Shown here in pieces: positions 10,844-24,144 of a stretch of 64,000 nt of DNA (its first letter is position 1; each line of letters opens with the position of its first letter). The notes below the pieces were generated by a model. That model had not been told where the DNA came from. It saw only the letters and a list, made by a program, of their open reading frames with translations, and did not search any database. Source of the DNA: Drosophila miranda (Eukaryota; Arthropoda; Insecta; Diptera; Drosophilidae); the NCBI RefSeq assembly GCF_003369915.1, contig NC_046676.1, positions 15,110,001-15,174,000 of the forward strand, given 5' to 3'. Position numbers and translations under genes: made by a program.

Positions 10844-12908
10844 CTATTCATCATCGAGTATTTCTATGGACGCATTGGGCTCATCCTCCTTTTCGTCCAT
10901 ACTGTCGGATTCGCTTGAGGGAGGTTTGAGTTCCTCGATTTCATCCTTGAGATCCTCGATTTGCTCTTCGTACAGCCGCTTTTGTGCTGCCAGCTGCAAT
11001 GATACGCGATTGTTTAGTGGCAATGGAAAGGCAAACCATCTTATGTAAGGCGTACAAACCTTAAACTCGAACTCCCGCTCTGCCATCAGACGTTGCTTCT
11101 CGGCCTGCTTCTCCCACTGCTTTTTGTTTTCCCGCAACAATTCTTGGTAGGTCTTCGAAATTTCCTTTTGCAGCCTCTCCTCCAGCAGCTGCTTCTTCAG
11201 TACATGGTCCAACTTCAATCGATCGATCTCTTGCCGCAGGCTGTACGGTAAAAAGTGTATTATACGATGTGTTATTATGCCGAAAAGCGATGAGCTCATT
11301 AGATTTCTATACCTGATATTATTCTCCTCAATCTCTTTGATGTATTCGTACTGGGTATTCTTTTTAGAGTTGTCAAAGAAACCAGAATATCGTGTACTAT
11401 GCTGCTTTATCAAAGGCTCTTTAAAAATGATATTCTTCGCTATGGAGGCGAAGTTGAGCACGTTCAGGTTTTCCTCATAGAACTTCTCCAGCGGTGTGAC
11501 AGTCACTATCATGGCCAAGCGTTCCTTTCCGAGCAGGGCTGCTTGCAACAGCATGGTAAGCTTTGAATCGCGAAATGGTATGACGTCATTGTTTGGCTTC
11601 TTCCGTGAAGTACTGGCCGCGTCCAGACACCGCCCCAAAGTCATTAGGGAGGTGTTGATGTTTGTCGCCTCCTTGAGGCGTAACCCGATGGTGACCGTGT
11701 TGTTTACACGCTCCGAGCCCGCGAGGTCGCAAAACTTGTACGAACATTGAGTGGTCATTCCCGAGCAGTTGTACTTCAACACATCCACGATGAAGACACA
11801 GTGGGATCTGCTAGAGTTCGCGTTCACCGAGGTCGAAGCGTAGGTGGAACGCTGCTGTCCCAGCCGCAGCAGCTGCAAGGCTTCCTCGCTGCTTCTTACG
11901 AACACAGTCGTCAGGCCCTTGATATATACTTGACCTTTATTGCAGGAGATCTTCATGGGCTTTCGCGGAACAGCACCAAGATTTTCTTGACGCGGCGGTA
12001 TGGTCAATAGGTCATATACCAGTTCATTGTAGATCTCCACAAATGATACCCAAATCATTACCGAGACGTTCGGGTCGTCCTTTGTCTCGAAGGTGTGATC
12101 CCCCTGAATCGCCTCCTTCAGTCGCTCGTGATGCCCGCCAATATCCGGGCACAAGCTAAGCAGTTTCTTGCTTATTTGCATTTCCCGCAACGTGGTCTCG
12201 TCCTGAAGGAACTCAATGCAGCCGTTGACCAGTTTTAGTTTGGGTGAGTGGTATAAGTTTTCCATGTAGATGGTGAATATGTGCTCTAGGCCGCGGGGTA
12301 TAACACCAGCAAGCACATCATCGCCTTTGTTGGAAAAAACATTATGAGGAGTTGCCCTTTGGTGCAGACAGTAAAATATCGAACATACCAAGCAATGTGT
12401 ACGTTTTTCCCGAGCCTGAAGTGCCATACGTCATTATGGTAACGCATTCTTCTTCCAGAATCCTGGGACCAACACAGATGTCGTAGACATCCCGCTGCCC
12501 AACGGAGCCATCGAATATAGATGTGAATCCAAAGTGCTTTACCATTTTGTTGACATTGGTGCTGGTGTTTTCACTCTTCACGCTGGTAACCAGCACTTTT
12601 CCATCGTCTGATACCGAGTATGCTTTGGAGGCGACACCCACGGGACGCAGACGCAAAAAGACCTGTGGCCCAGTATCCCCGACACTGATATCTTCAGCAC
12701 TCGGGACACTAGTTGCATAGTCTCCACCATTGGATGCGCACTCTGACTCAGAGTCTGAGCCGTCTGTGCTCTCCATGGCATCATGTATATCATCGAACAG
12801 ACGCAACTTTTTCTCCGGTCTTGGTCGACAGCGCCGGTCAATGCTGGGATCTCGAGCCATGAGAAATGAGCGCTTCTCGCGCACTGGTGCTTCATACGAA
12901 TCGCTCAT
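10844..12908 (-). CDS. sub: Subito-like kinesin-6, minus-strand copy 3 (intact)
   Basis: Exons 12908-12389, 12324-11313, 11240-11060 and 10993-10844; predicted 620 aa. Copy-specific combination: Ile23, K394T in the segment after switch II, E540K in the coiled-coil stalk (ISKTYQ, shared with copy 4) and Met603 (shared with the plus-strand copy, where the other minus copies have Ile). All three nucleotide-binding motifs are unchanged. The mix of ancestral Met603 with derived K394T is one sign of sequence exchange among copies. The spacer on its 5' side is the long one. Confidence 0.85.
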
Positions 12909-14922
12909 GTTAAGGTGTGACGGTTGCCGGATTAGCGCTTTTTTTCAGACGCCTCTGGTAGGGCTGCCGCTTTTTTCAAATTTGTGTAGATGACAGCTAC
13001 GACCAGTGATACGGTATCGAACGTTGAACGTAATATTTATACCGTGATAGTTTTTGCCAAAATTTATTGATATTTTCTATCAAATATAATTCCATAAAGA
13101 CTGCAAGTTCAAGGCACACAAGACTAGAAGCATTTCCCATACAAAATATAGATGAGTCAGTTCATACATCGAATATGTACCAAACGAATTTACAGCGTAC
13201 GCTCCCAGGTCTTCGGTTGCTGCATTCGCGCTTTTTTTCAGACGCCTCTGGTAGGGTTGCCGCTTTTTTCAAATTTGTGTAGATGACAGCTACGACCAGT
13301 GATACGGTATCGAACGTTGTCAGTTCGTAATATTTATACCGTGATAGTTTTTGCCAAAATTTATTGATATTTTCTATCAAATATAATTCCATAAAGACTG
13401 CAAGTTCAAGGCACACAAGACTAGAAGAATTTCCCATACAAAATATAGATGAGTCAGTTCATACATCGAATATGTACCAAACGAATCAAATTTATATTCT
13501 TTAGACATATTCAAGTACATTATTAGTATCTTGTATATATTTATGTCGATCCTGATACCTACTGAGCCTTGGAAGACAAACGTATTCACAATTCTATAAC
13601 ATCCATTTCCCCCAGGGTATGTGTGCATGGAATTAGCAACATGTTTGTTTATGGAATGAGACTCATTGTTGCAAAAGCGAAACTGCGGCGAATCAGGTAT
13701 TGCCTATATTTCAAGCTATAGATGCCCACTTAGCTTTATCCCATAGATAAATGCATTTTCTACAAGATTGCTTCTTTTAATTACCTTATTGTATTTTATT
13801 TTGACTAAAATACGGTTTTCAAGTAAATGTTGCCGCAACAGTGTATGCGCAACATTGTGTATGGAATGGGACTCATTGTTGCTAAAGCGAACTGCGGCGA
13901 ACTCAAATTCGATTCAAAAAACGACCAATTCTTTGTTCCGTTGAATAATACTATCTATATAGAACATTTAGCCATGCCCACTCAATTTTGTACGAGTGAT
14001 GAATCAATTCTATACATGATTGGCCTATTCGAAATACTTGCTTTTATTGGATTTCTATATAACATTGAAAATTAAATTAATAGATTGATGAAATTGACAA
14101 AAATACCATGGGAGCGCGGCGAAAACCAGTATTTCTACAGTATGACCCTCAGAAATATACCAAAATATACCGTCTCATTTTAAAAATATACCGTAAATAT
14201 ACTGACGAATTCAAGTTCTTTTTACATATTCCTCGATTTTGATCTTCCGTGGAATATTACTATATATATAGCACATTTAGCCATGCCCACATAATTTTAT
14301 ATGGTTACTGATTCAACTTTCTACTTGACTGGCTTATTTTAAATACTTGCTTTTATTAGATTTTGCCTAAACAAAAGGTGTTAGTGAAAAAGGTCAAACA
14401 AAAAAAAGTTAGGGCGTAATTGTTCCTATTGCTCATAGTTTTATTCCATTGATAAATACATTTTCTACAAGATTAACGAATTTTAAGTACTCCCATTTAT
14501 TGTATTTTGACTAAAACAAGGTTTAAACAAAAAAAACAGTCACAATGTTGTAACGTCAATGTTGCTGGTATTTAAAGTCTTGTTGCTTGTCAGCCTATGG
14601 CCATTTGTATACACTAGTATTTGGTTTATTTTATATAAAGCTGCTTTAAAACGTAATTTAGAAAGACCATTTCTAAAAATGATATGTCTTAGTCGTTACT
14701 CATTCCTGGTCTTTGTAAGGAGACCACTACCTGCAAAATATCGTTGAAATATCTTTTAAACAGAGATTGACAACAGCCCAAGGATGACCCAAGCCCGAGG
14801 ATGATTTCCATGTTTTTCACAAATAGAAAAGTTCTCAGAATACACACTACTTGAATTCATAAGTGATTTTATTTAGACTATAACAAACCCTTAAAAATAC
14901 AAGATGGCAAATATAACATGTA
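12909..14922. repeat. Inter-gene spacer 3 (long form, about 500 bp extra)
   Basis: Two complete monomers are followed by part of a third (to about 13487). Then about 450 bp found in no other spacer (13488-13935) precede the usual diverged flank and junction. The extra part holds a diverged version of the subito 3' flank (GATAAATGCATTTTCTACAAGATT at 13747-13770 against GATAAATACATTTTCTACAAG in the good copies) and an internal direct repeat of about 55 bp (ACTCATTGTTGC followed by an AAAGCG stretch, near 13660 and 13870). It looks like a fuller remnant of an older duplication that the other units have lost. Short open frames inside are not convincing genes. Confidence 0.7.
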
Positions 14923-16987
14923 CTATTCATCATCGAGTATTTCTATGGACGCATTGGGCTCATCCTCCTTTTCGTCAATACTGTCGGATTCGCTTGAGGG
15001 AGGTTTGAGTTCCTCGATTTCATCCTTGAGATCCTCGATTTGCTCTTCGTACAGCCGCTTTTGTGCTGCCAGCTGCAATGATACGCGATTGTTTAGTGGC
15101 AATGGAAAGGCAAACCATCTTATGTAAGGCGTACAAACCTTAAACTCGAACTCCCGCTCTGCCATCAGACGTTGCTTCTCGGCCTGCTTCTCCCACTGCT
15201 TTTTGTTTTCCCGCAACAATTCTTGGTAGGTCTTCGAAATTTCCTTTTGCAGCCTCTCCTCCAGCAGCTGCTTCTTCAGTACATGGTCCAACTTCAATCG
15301 ATCGATCTCTTGCCGCAGGCTGTACGGTAAAAAGTGTATTATACGATGTGTTATTATGCCGAAAAGCGATGAGCTCATTAGATTTCTATACCTGATATTA
15401 TTCTCCTCAATCTCTTTGATGTATTCGTACTGGGTATTCTTTTTAGAGTTGTCAAAGAAACCAGAATATCGTGTACTATGCTGCTTTATCAAAGGCTCTT
15501 TAAAAATGATATTCTTCGCTATGGAGGCGAAGTTGAGCACGTTCAGGTTTTCCTCATAGAACTTCTCCAGCGGTGTGACAGTCACTATCATGGCCAAGCG
15601 TTCCTTTCCGAGCAGGGCTGCTTGCAACAGCATGGTAAGCTTTGAATCGCGAAATGGTATGACGTCATTGTTTGGCTTCTTCCGTGAAGTACTGGCCGCG
15701 TCCAGACACCGCCCCAAAGTCATTAGGGAGGTGTTGATGTTTGTCGCCTCCTTGAGGCGTAACCCGATGGTGACCGTGTTGTTTACACGCTCCGAGCCCG
15801 CGAGGTCGCAAAACTTGTACGAACATTGAGTGGTCATTCCCGAGCAGTCGTACTTCAACACATCCACGATGAAGACACAGTGGGATCTGCTAGAGTTCGC
15901 GTTCACCGAGGTCGAAGCGTAGGTGGAACGCTGCTGTCCCAGCCGCAGCAGCTGCAAGGCTTCCTCGCTGCTTCTTACGAACACAGTCGTCAGGCCCTTG
16001 ATATATACTTGACCTTTATTGCAGGAGATCTTCATGGGCTTTCGCGGAACAGCACCAAGATTTTCTTGACGCGGCGGTATGGTCAATAGGTCATATACCA
16101 GTTCATTGTAGATCTCCACAAATGATACCCAAATCATTACCGAGACGTTCGGGTCGTCCTTTGTCTCGAAGGTGTGATCCCCCTGAATCGCCTCCTTCAG
16201 TCGCTCGTGATGCCCGCCAATATCCGGGCACAAGCTAAGCAGTTTCTTGCTTATTTGAATTTCCCGCAACGTGGTCTCGTCCTGAAGGAACTCAATGCAG
16301 CCGTTGAACAGTTTTAGTTTGGGTGAGTGGTATAAGTTTTCCATGTAGATGGTGAATATGTGCTCTAGGCCGCGGGGTATAACACCAGCAAGCACATCAT
16401 CGCCTTTGTTGGAAAAAACATTATGAGGAGTTGCCCTTTGGTGCAGACAGTAAAATATCGAACATACCAAGCAATGTGTACGTTTTTCCCGAGCCTGAAG
16501 TGCCATACGTCATTATGGTAACGCATTCTTCTTCCAGAATCCTGGGACCAACACAGATGTCGTAGACATCCCGCTGCCCAACGGAGCCATCGAATATAGA
16601 TGTGAATCCAAAGTGCTTTACCATTTTGTTGACATTGGTGCTGGTGTTTTCACTCTTCACGCTGGTAACCAGCACTTTTCCATCGTCTGATACCGAGTAT
16701 GCTTTGGAGGCGACACCCACGGGACGCAGACGCAAAAAGACCTGTGGCCCAGTATCCCCGACACTGATATCTTCAGCACTCGGGACACTAGTTGCATAGT
16801 CTCCACCATTGGATGCGCACTCTGACTCAGAGTCTGAGCCGTCTGTGCTCTCCATGGCATCATGTATATCATCGAACAGACGCAACTTTTTCTCCGGTCT
16901 TGGTCGACAGCGCCGGTCAACGCTGGGATCTCGAGCCATGAGAAATGAGCGCTTCTCGCGCACTGGTGCTTCATACGAATCGCTCAT
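14923..16987 (-). CDS. sub: Subito-like kinesin-6, minus-strand copy 4 (intact)
   Basis: Exons 16987-16468, 16403-15392, 15319-15139 and 15072-14923; predicted 620 aa. Distinguishing residues: V206F and M222I in the kinesin-6 loop-6 insertion (both shared with copy 5), N359D (unique), K394T, E540K (shared with copy 3). Immediately upstream of the start the satellite edge reads CAGGGTAGGGCTCTGG instead of CAGACGCCTCTGG (about 17026), a variant shared only with copy 6. Motor motifs are intact. Confidence 0.85.
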
Positions 16988-18502
16988 GTTAAGGTGTGAC
17001 GGTTGCCGGATTAGCGCTTTTTTTCAGGGTAGGGCTCTGGTAGGGCTGCCGCTTTTTTCAAATTTGTGTAGATGACAGCTACGACCAGTGATACGGTATC
17101 GAACGTTGAACGTAATATTTATACCGTGAAAGTTTTTGCCAAAATTTATTGATATTTTCTATCAAATATAATTCCATAAAGACTGCAAGTTCAAGGCACA
17201 CAAGACTAGAAGCATTTCCCATACAAAATATAGATGAGTCAGTTCATACATCGAATATGTACCAAACGAATTTACAGCGTACGCTCCCAGGTCTTCGGTT
17301 GCTGCATTCGCGCTTTTTTTCAGACGCCTCTGGTAGGGTTGCCGCTTTTTTCAAATTTGTGTAGATGACAGCTACGACCAGTGATACGGTATCGAACGTT
17401 GTCAGTTCGTAATATTTATACCGTGATAGTTTTTGCCAAAATTTATTGATATTTTCTATCAAATATAATTCCATAAAGACTGCAAGTTCAAGGCACACAA
17501 GACTAGAAGAACTAGAAGACTAGAAGAATACTATCTATATAGATCATTTAGCCATGCCCACTAAATTTTGTACGATTGATGAATCAATTCTATACATGAT
17601 TGGCCTATTCGAAATACTTGCTTTTATTGGATTTCTATATAACATTGAAAATTAAATTAATAGATTGATGAAATTGACAAAAATACCATGGGAGCGCGGC
17701 GAAAACCAGTATTTCTACAGTATGACCCTCAGAAATATACCAAAATATACCGTCTCATTTTAAAAATATACCGTAAATATACTGACGAATTCAAGTTCTT
17801 TTTACATATTCCTCGATTTTGATCTTCCGTGGAATATTACTATATATATAGCACATTTAGCCATGCCCACATAATTTTATATGGTTACTGATTCAACTTT
17901 CTACTTGACTGGCTTATTTTAAATACTTGCTTTTATTAGATTTTGCCTAAACAAAAGGTGTTAGTGAAAAAGGTCAAACAAAAAAAAGTTAGGGCGTAAT
18001 TGTTCCTATTGCTCATAGTTTTATTCCATTGATAAATACATTTTCTACAAGATTAACGAATTTTAAGTACTCCCATTTATTGTATTTTGACTAAAACAAG
18101 GTTTAAACAAAAAAAACAGTCACAATGTTGTAACGTCAATGTTGCTGGTATTTAAAGTCTTGTTGCTTGTCAGCCTATGGCCATTTGTATACACTAGTAT
18201 TTGGTTTATTTTTTATAAAGCTGCTTTAAAACGTAATTTAGAAAGACCATTTCTAAAAATGATATGTCTTAGTCGTTACTCATTCCTGGTCTTTGTAAGG
18301 AGACCACTACCTGCAAAATATCGTTGAAATATCTTTTAAACAGAGATTGACAACAGCCCAAGGATGACCCAAGCCCGAGGATGATTTCCATGTTTTTCAC
18401 AAATAGAAAAGTTCTCAGAATACACACTACTTGAATTCATAAGTGATTTTATTTAGACTATAACAAACCCTTAAAAATACAAGATGGCAAATATAACATG
18501 TA
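16988..18502. repeat. Inter-gene spacer 4
   Basis: Standard layout: 1.7 satellite monomers (proximal 293-bp class, distal 297-bp class), minisatellite, diverged flank, junction, 3' flank of copy 5. Local variants are the GGGTAGGGCT replacement at about 17026 and CCGTGAAAG (usually CCGTGATAG) at about 17124, the latter shared with spacer 5. Confidence 0.75.
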
Positions 18503-20567
18503 CTATTCATCATCGAGTATTTCTATGGACGCATTGGGCTCATCCTCCTTTTCGTCAATACTGTCGGATTCGCTTGAGGGAGGTTTGAGCTCCTCGATTT
18601 CATCCTTGAGATCCTCGATTTGCTCTTCGTACAGCCGCTTTTGTGCTGCCAGCTGCAATGATACGCGATTGTTTAGTGGCAATGGAAAGGCAAACCATCT
18701 TATGTAAGGCGTACAAACCTTAAACTCGAACTCCCGCTCTGCCATCAGACGTTGCTTCTCGGCCTGCTTCTCCCACTGCTTTTTGTTTTCCCGCAACAAT
18801 TCTTGGTAGGTCTCCGAAATTTCCTTTTGCAGCCTCTCCTCCAGCAGCTGCTTCTTCAGTACATGGTCCAACTTCAATCGATCGATCTCTTGCCGCAGGC
18901 TGTACGGTAAAAAGTGTATTATACGATGTGTTATTATGCCGAAAAGCGATGAGCTCATTAGATTTCTATACCTGATATTATTCTCCTCAATCTCTTTGAT
19001 GTATTCGTACTGGGTATTCTTTTTAGAGTTGTCAAAGAAACCAGAATATCGTGTACTATGCTGCTTTATCAAAGGCTCTTTAAAAATGATATTCTTCGCT
19101 ATGGAGGCGAAGTTGAGCACGTTCAGGTTTTCCTCATAGAACTTCTCCAGCGGTGTGACAGTCACTATCATGGCCAAGCGTTCCTTTCCGAGCAGGGCTG
19201 CTTGCAACAGCATGGTAAGCTTTGAATCGCGAAATGGTATGACGTCATTGTTTGGCTTCTTCCGTGAAGTACTGGCCGCGTCCAGACACCGCCCCAAAGT
19301 CATTAGGGAGGTGTTGATGTTTGTCGCCTCCTTGAGGCGTAACCCGATGGTGACCGTGTTGTTTACACGCTCCGAGCCCGCGAGGTCGCAAAACTTGTAC
19401 GAACATTGAGTGGTCATTCCCGAGCAGTTGTACTTCAACACATCCACGATGAAGACACAGTGGGATCTGCTAGAGTTCGCGTTCACCGAGGTCGAAGCGT
19501 AGGTGGAACGCTGCTGTCCCAGCCGCAGCAGCTGCAAGGCTTCCTCGCTGCTTCTTACGAACACAGTCGTCAGGCCCTTGATATATACTTGACCTTTATT
19601 GCAGGAGATCTTCATGGGCTTTCGCGGAACAGCACCAAGATTTTCTTGACGCGGCGGTATGGTCAATAGGTCATATACCAGTTCATTGTAGATCTCCACA
19701 AATGATACCCAAATCATTACCGAGACGTTCGGGTCGTCCTTTGTCTCGAAGGTGTGATCCCCCTGAATCGCCTCCTTCAGTCGCTCGTGATGCCCGCCAA
19801 TATCCGGGCACAAGCTAAGCAGTTTCTTGCTTATTTGAATTTCCCGCAACGTGGTCTCGTCCTGAAGGAACTCAATGCAGCCGTTGAACAGTTTTAGTTT
19901 GGGTGAGTGGTATAAGTTTTCCATGTAGATGGTGAATATGTGCTCTAGGCCGCGGGGTATAACACCAGCAAGCACATCATCGCCTTTGTTGGAAAAAACA
20001 TTATGAGGAGTTGCCCTTTGGTGCAGACAGTAAAATATCGAACATACCAAGCAATGTGTACGTTTTTCCCGAGCCTGAAGTGCCATACGTCATTATGGTA
20101 ACGCATTCTTCTTCCAGAATCCTGGGACCAACACAGATGTCGTAGACATCCCGCTGCCCAACGGAGCCATCGAATATAGATGTGAATCCAAAGTGCTTTA
20201 CCATTTTGTTGACATTGGTGCTGGTGTTTTCACTCTTCACGCTGGTAACCAGCACTTTTCCATCGTCTGATACCGAGTATGCTTTGGAGGCGACACCCAC
20301 GGGACGCAGACGCAAAAAGACCTGTGGCCCAGTATCCCCGACACTGATATCTTCAGCACTCGGGACACTAGTTGCATAGTCTCCACCATTGGATGCGCAC
20401 TCTGACTCAGAGTCTGAGCCGTCTGTGCTCTCCATGGCATCATGTATATCATCGAACAGACGCAACTTTTTCTCCGGTCTTGGTCGACAGCGCCGGTCAA
20501 CGCTGGGAGCTCGAGCCATGAGAAATGAGCGCTTCTCGCGCACTGGTGCTTCATACGAATCGCTCAT
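18503..20567 (-). CDS. sub: Subito-like kinesin-6, minus-strand copy 5 (intact)
   Basis: Exons 20567-20048, 19983-18972, 18899-18719 and 18652-18503; predicted 620 aa. It carries D20A (MARAPSVDRR, shared with copy 6), V206F and M222I (shared with copy 4), K394T and ancestral E540. The left half of its reading frame thus groups with copy 6 and the middle with copy 4, a mosaic expected from gene conversion or unequal exchange. Nucleotide-binding motifs are intact. Confidence 0.85.
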
Positions 20568-22079
20568 GTTAAGGTGTGACGGTTGCCGGATTAGCGCTTT
20601 TTTTCAGACGCCTCTGGTAGGGCTGCCGCTTTTTTCAAATTTGTGTAGATGACAGCTACGACCAGTGATACGGTATCGAACGTTGAACGTAATATTTATA
20701 CCGTGAAAGTTTTTGCCAAAATTTATTGATATTTTCTATCAAATATAATTCCATAAAGACTGCAAGTTCAAGGCACACAAGACTAGAAGCATTTCCCATA
20801 CAAAATATAGATGAGTCAGTTCATACATCGAATATGTACCAAACGAATTTACAGCGTACGCTCCCAGGTCTTCGGTTGCTGCATTCGCGCTTTTTTTCAG
20901 ACGCCTCTGGTAGGGTTGCCGCTTTTTTCAAATTTGTGTAGATGACAGCTACGACCAGTGATACGGTATCGAACGTTGTCAGTTCGTAATATTTATACCG
21001 TGATAGTTTTTGCCAAAATTTATTGATATTTTCTATCAAATATAATTCCATAAAGACTGCAAGTTCAAGGCACACAAGACTAGAAGAACTAGAAGACTAG
21101 AAGAATACTATCTATATAGATCATTTAGCCATGCCCACTAAATTTTGTACGATTGATGAATCAATTCTATACATGATTGGCCTATTCGAAATACTTGCTT
21201 TTATTGGATTTCTATATAACATTGAAAATTAAATTAATAGATTGATGAAATTGACAAAAATACCATGGGAGCGCGGCGAAAACCAGTATTTCTACAGTAT
21301 GACCCTCAGAAATATACCAAAATATACCGTCTCATTTTAAAAATATACCGTAAATATACTGACGAATTCAAGTTCTTTTTACATATTCCTCGATTTTGAT
21401 CTTCCGTGGAATATTACTATATATATAGCACATTTAGCCATGCCCACATAATTTTATATGGTTACTGATTCAACTTTCTACTTGACTGGCTTATTTTAAA
21501 TACTTGCTTTTATTAGATTTTGCCTAAACAAAAGGTGTTAGTGAAAAAGGTCAAACAAAAAAAAGTTAGGGCGTAATTGTTCCTATTGCTCATAGTTTTA
21601 TTCCATTGATAAATACATTTTCTACAAGATTAACGAATTTTAAGTACTCCCATTTATTGTATTTTGACTAAAACAAGGTTTAAACAAAAAAAACAGTCAC
21701 AATGTTGTAACGTCAATGTTGCTGGTATTTAAAGTCTTGTTGCTTGTCAGCCTATGGCCATTTGTATACACTAGTATTTGGTTTATTTTTTATAAAGCTG
21801 CTTTAAAACGTAATTTAGAAAGACCATTTCTAAAAATGATATGTCTTAGTCGTTACTCATTCCTGGTCTTTGTAAGGAGACCACTACCTGCAAAATATCG
21901 TTGCAATATCTTTTAAACAGAGATTGACAACAGCCCAAGGATGACCCAAGCCCGAGGATGATTTCCATGTTTTTCACAAATAGAAAAGTTCTCAGAATAC
22001 ACACTACTTGAATTCATAAGTGATTTTATTTAGACTATAACAAACCCTTAAAAATACAAGATGGCAAATATAACATGTA
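20568..22079. repeat. Inter-gene spacer 5
   Basis: Standard layout as in spacer 2, with the ordinary CAGACGCCTCTGG edge next to the gene and the CCGTGAAAG variant near 20704 that it shares with spacer 4. The 3' flank of copy 6 (about 21300-22079) contains no long open frame with family resemblance. Confidence 0.75.
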
Positions 22080-24144
22080 CTATTCATCATCGAGTATTTC
22101 TATGGACGCATTGGGCTCATCCTCCTTTTCGTCAATACTGTCGGATTCGCTTGAGGGAGGTTTGAGCTCCTCGATTTCATCCTTGAGATCCTCGATTTGC
22201 TCTTCGTACAGCCGCTTTTGTGCTGCCAGCTGCAATGATACGCGATTGTTTAGTGGCAATGGAAAGGCAAACCATCTTATGTAAGGCGTACAAACCTTAA
22301 ACTCGAACTCCCGCTCTGCCATCAGACGTTGCTTCTCGGCCTGCTTCTCCCACTGCTTTTTGTTTTCCCGCAACAATTCTTGGTAGGTCTCCGAAATTTC
22401 CTTTTGCAGCCTCTCCTCCAGCAGCTGCTTCTTCAGTACATGGTCCAACTTCAATCGATCGATCTCTTGCCGCAGGCTGTACGGTAAAAAGTGTATTATA
22501 CGATGTGTTATTATGCCGAAAAGCGATGAGCTCATTAGATTTCTATACCTGATATTATTCTCCTCAATCTCTTTGATGTATTCGTACTGGGTATTCTTTT
22601 TAGAGTTGTCAAAGAAACCAGAATATCGTGTACTATGCTGCTTTATCAAAGGCTCTTTAAAAATGATATTCTTCGCTATGGAGGCGAAGTTGAGCACGTT
22701 CAGGTTTTCCTCATAGAACTTCTCCAGCGGTGTGACAGTCACTATCATGGCCAAGCGTTCCTTTCCGAGCAGGGCTGCTTGCAACAGCATGGTAAGCTTT
22801 GAATCGCGAAATGGTATGACGTCATTGTTTGGCTTCTTCCGTGAAGTACTGGCCGCGTCCAGACACCGCCCCAAAGTCATTAGGGAGGTGTTGATGTTTG
22901 TCGCCTCCTTGAGGCGTAACCCGATGGTGACCGTGTTGTTTACACGCTCCGAGCCCGCGAGGTCGCAAAACTTGTACGAACATTGAGTGGTCATTCCCGA
23001 GCAGTTGTACTTCAACACATCCACGATGAAGACACAGTGGGATCTGCTAGAGTTCGCGTTCACCGAGGTCGAAGCGTAGGTGGAACGCTGCTGTCCCAGC
23101 CGCAGCAGCTGCAAGGCTTCCTCGCTGCTTCTTACGAACACAGTCGTCAGGCCCTTGATATATACTTGACCTTTATTGCAGGAGATCTTCATGGGCTTTC
23201 GCGGAACAGCACCAAGATTTTCTTGACGCGGCGGTATGGTCAATAGGTCATATACCAGTTCATTGTAGATCTCCACAAATGATACCCAAATCATTACCGA
23301 GACGTTCGGGTCGTCCTTTGTCTCGAAGGTGTGATCCCCCTGAATCGCCTCCTTCAGTCGCTCGTGATGCCCGCCAATATCCGGGCACAAGCTAAGCAGT
23401 TTCTTGCTTATTTGCATTTCCCGCAACGTGGTCTCGTCCTGAAGGAACTCAATGCAGCCGTTGACCAGTTTTAGTTTGGGTGAGTGGTATAAGTTTTCCA
23501 TGTAGATGGTGAATATGTGCTCTAGGCCGCGGGGTATAACACCAGCAAGCACATCATCGCCTTTGTTGGAAAAAACATTATGAGGAGTTGCCCTTTGGTG
23601 CAGACAGTAAAATATCGAACATACCAAGCAATGTGTACGTTTTTCCCGAGCCTGAAGTGCCATACGTCATTATGGTAACGCATTCTTCTTCCAGAATCCT
23701 AGGACCAACACAGATGTCGTAGACATCCCGCTGCCCAACGGAGCCATCGAATATAGATGTGAATCCAAAGTGCTTTACCATTTTGTTGACATTGGTGCTG
23801 GTGTTTTCACTCTTCACGCTGGTAACCAGCACTTTTCCATCGTCTGATACCGAGTATGCTTTGGAGGCGACACCCACGGGACGCAGACGCAAAAAGACCT
23901 GTGGCCCAGTATCCCCGACACTGATATCTTCAGCACTCGGGACACTAGTTGCATAGTCTCCACCATTGGATGCGCACTCTGACTCAGAGTCTGAGCCGTC
24001 TGTGCTCTCCATGGCATCATGTATATCATCGAACAGACGCAACTTTTTCTCCGGTCTTGGTCGACAGCGCCGGTCAACGCTGGGAGCTCGAGCCATGAGA
24101 AATGAGCGCTTCTCGCGCACTGGTGCTTCATACGAATCGCTCAT
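22080..24144 (-). CDS. sub: Subito-like kinesin-6, minus-strand copy 6 (intact)
   Basis: Exons 24144-23625, 23560-22549, 22476-22296 and 22229-22080; predicted 620 aa. It has D20A (shared with copy 5), the common Val206/Met222, K394T and Glu540. A silent change (CCTAGGACC at about 23698) is private to it. Its 5' edge has the GGGTAGGGCT variant shared with copy 4 two units away. All motor motifs are intact. Confidence 0.85.
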
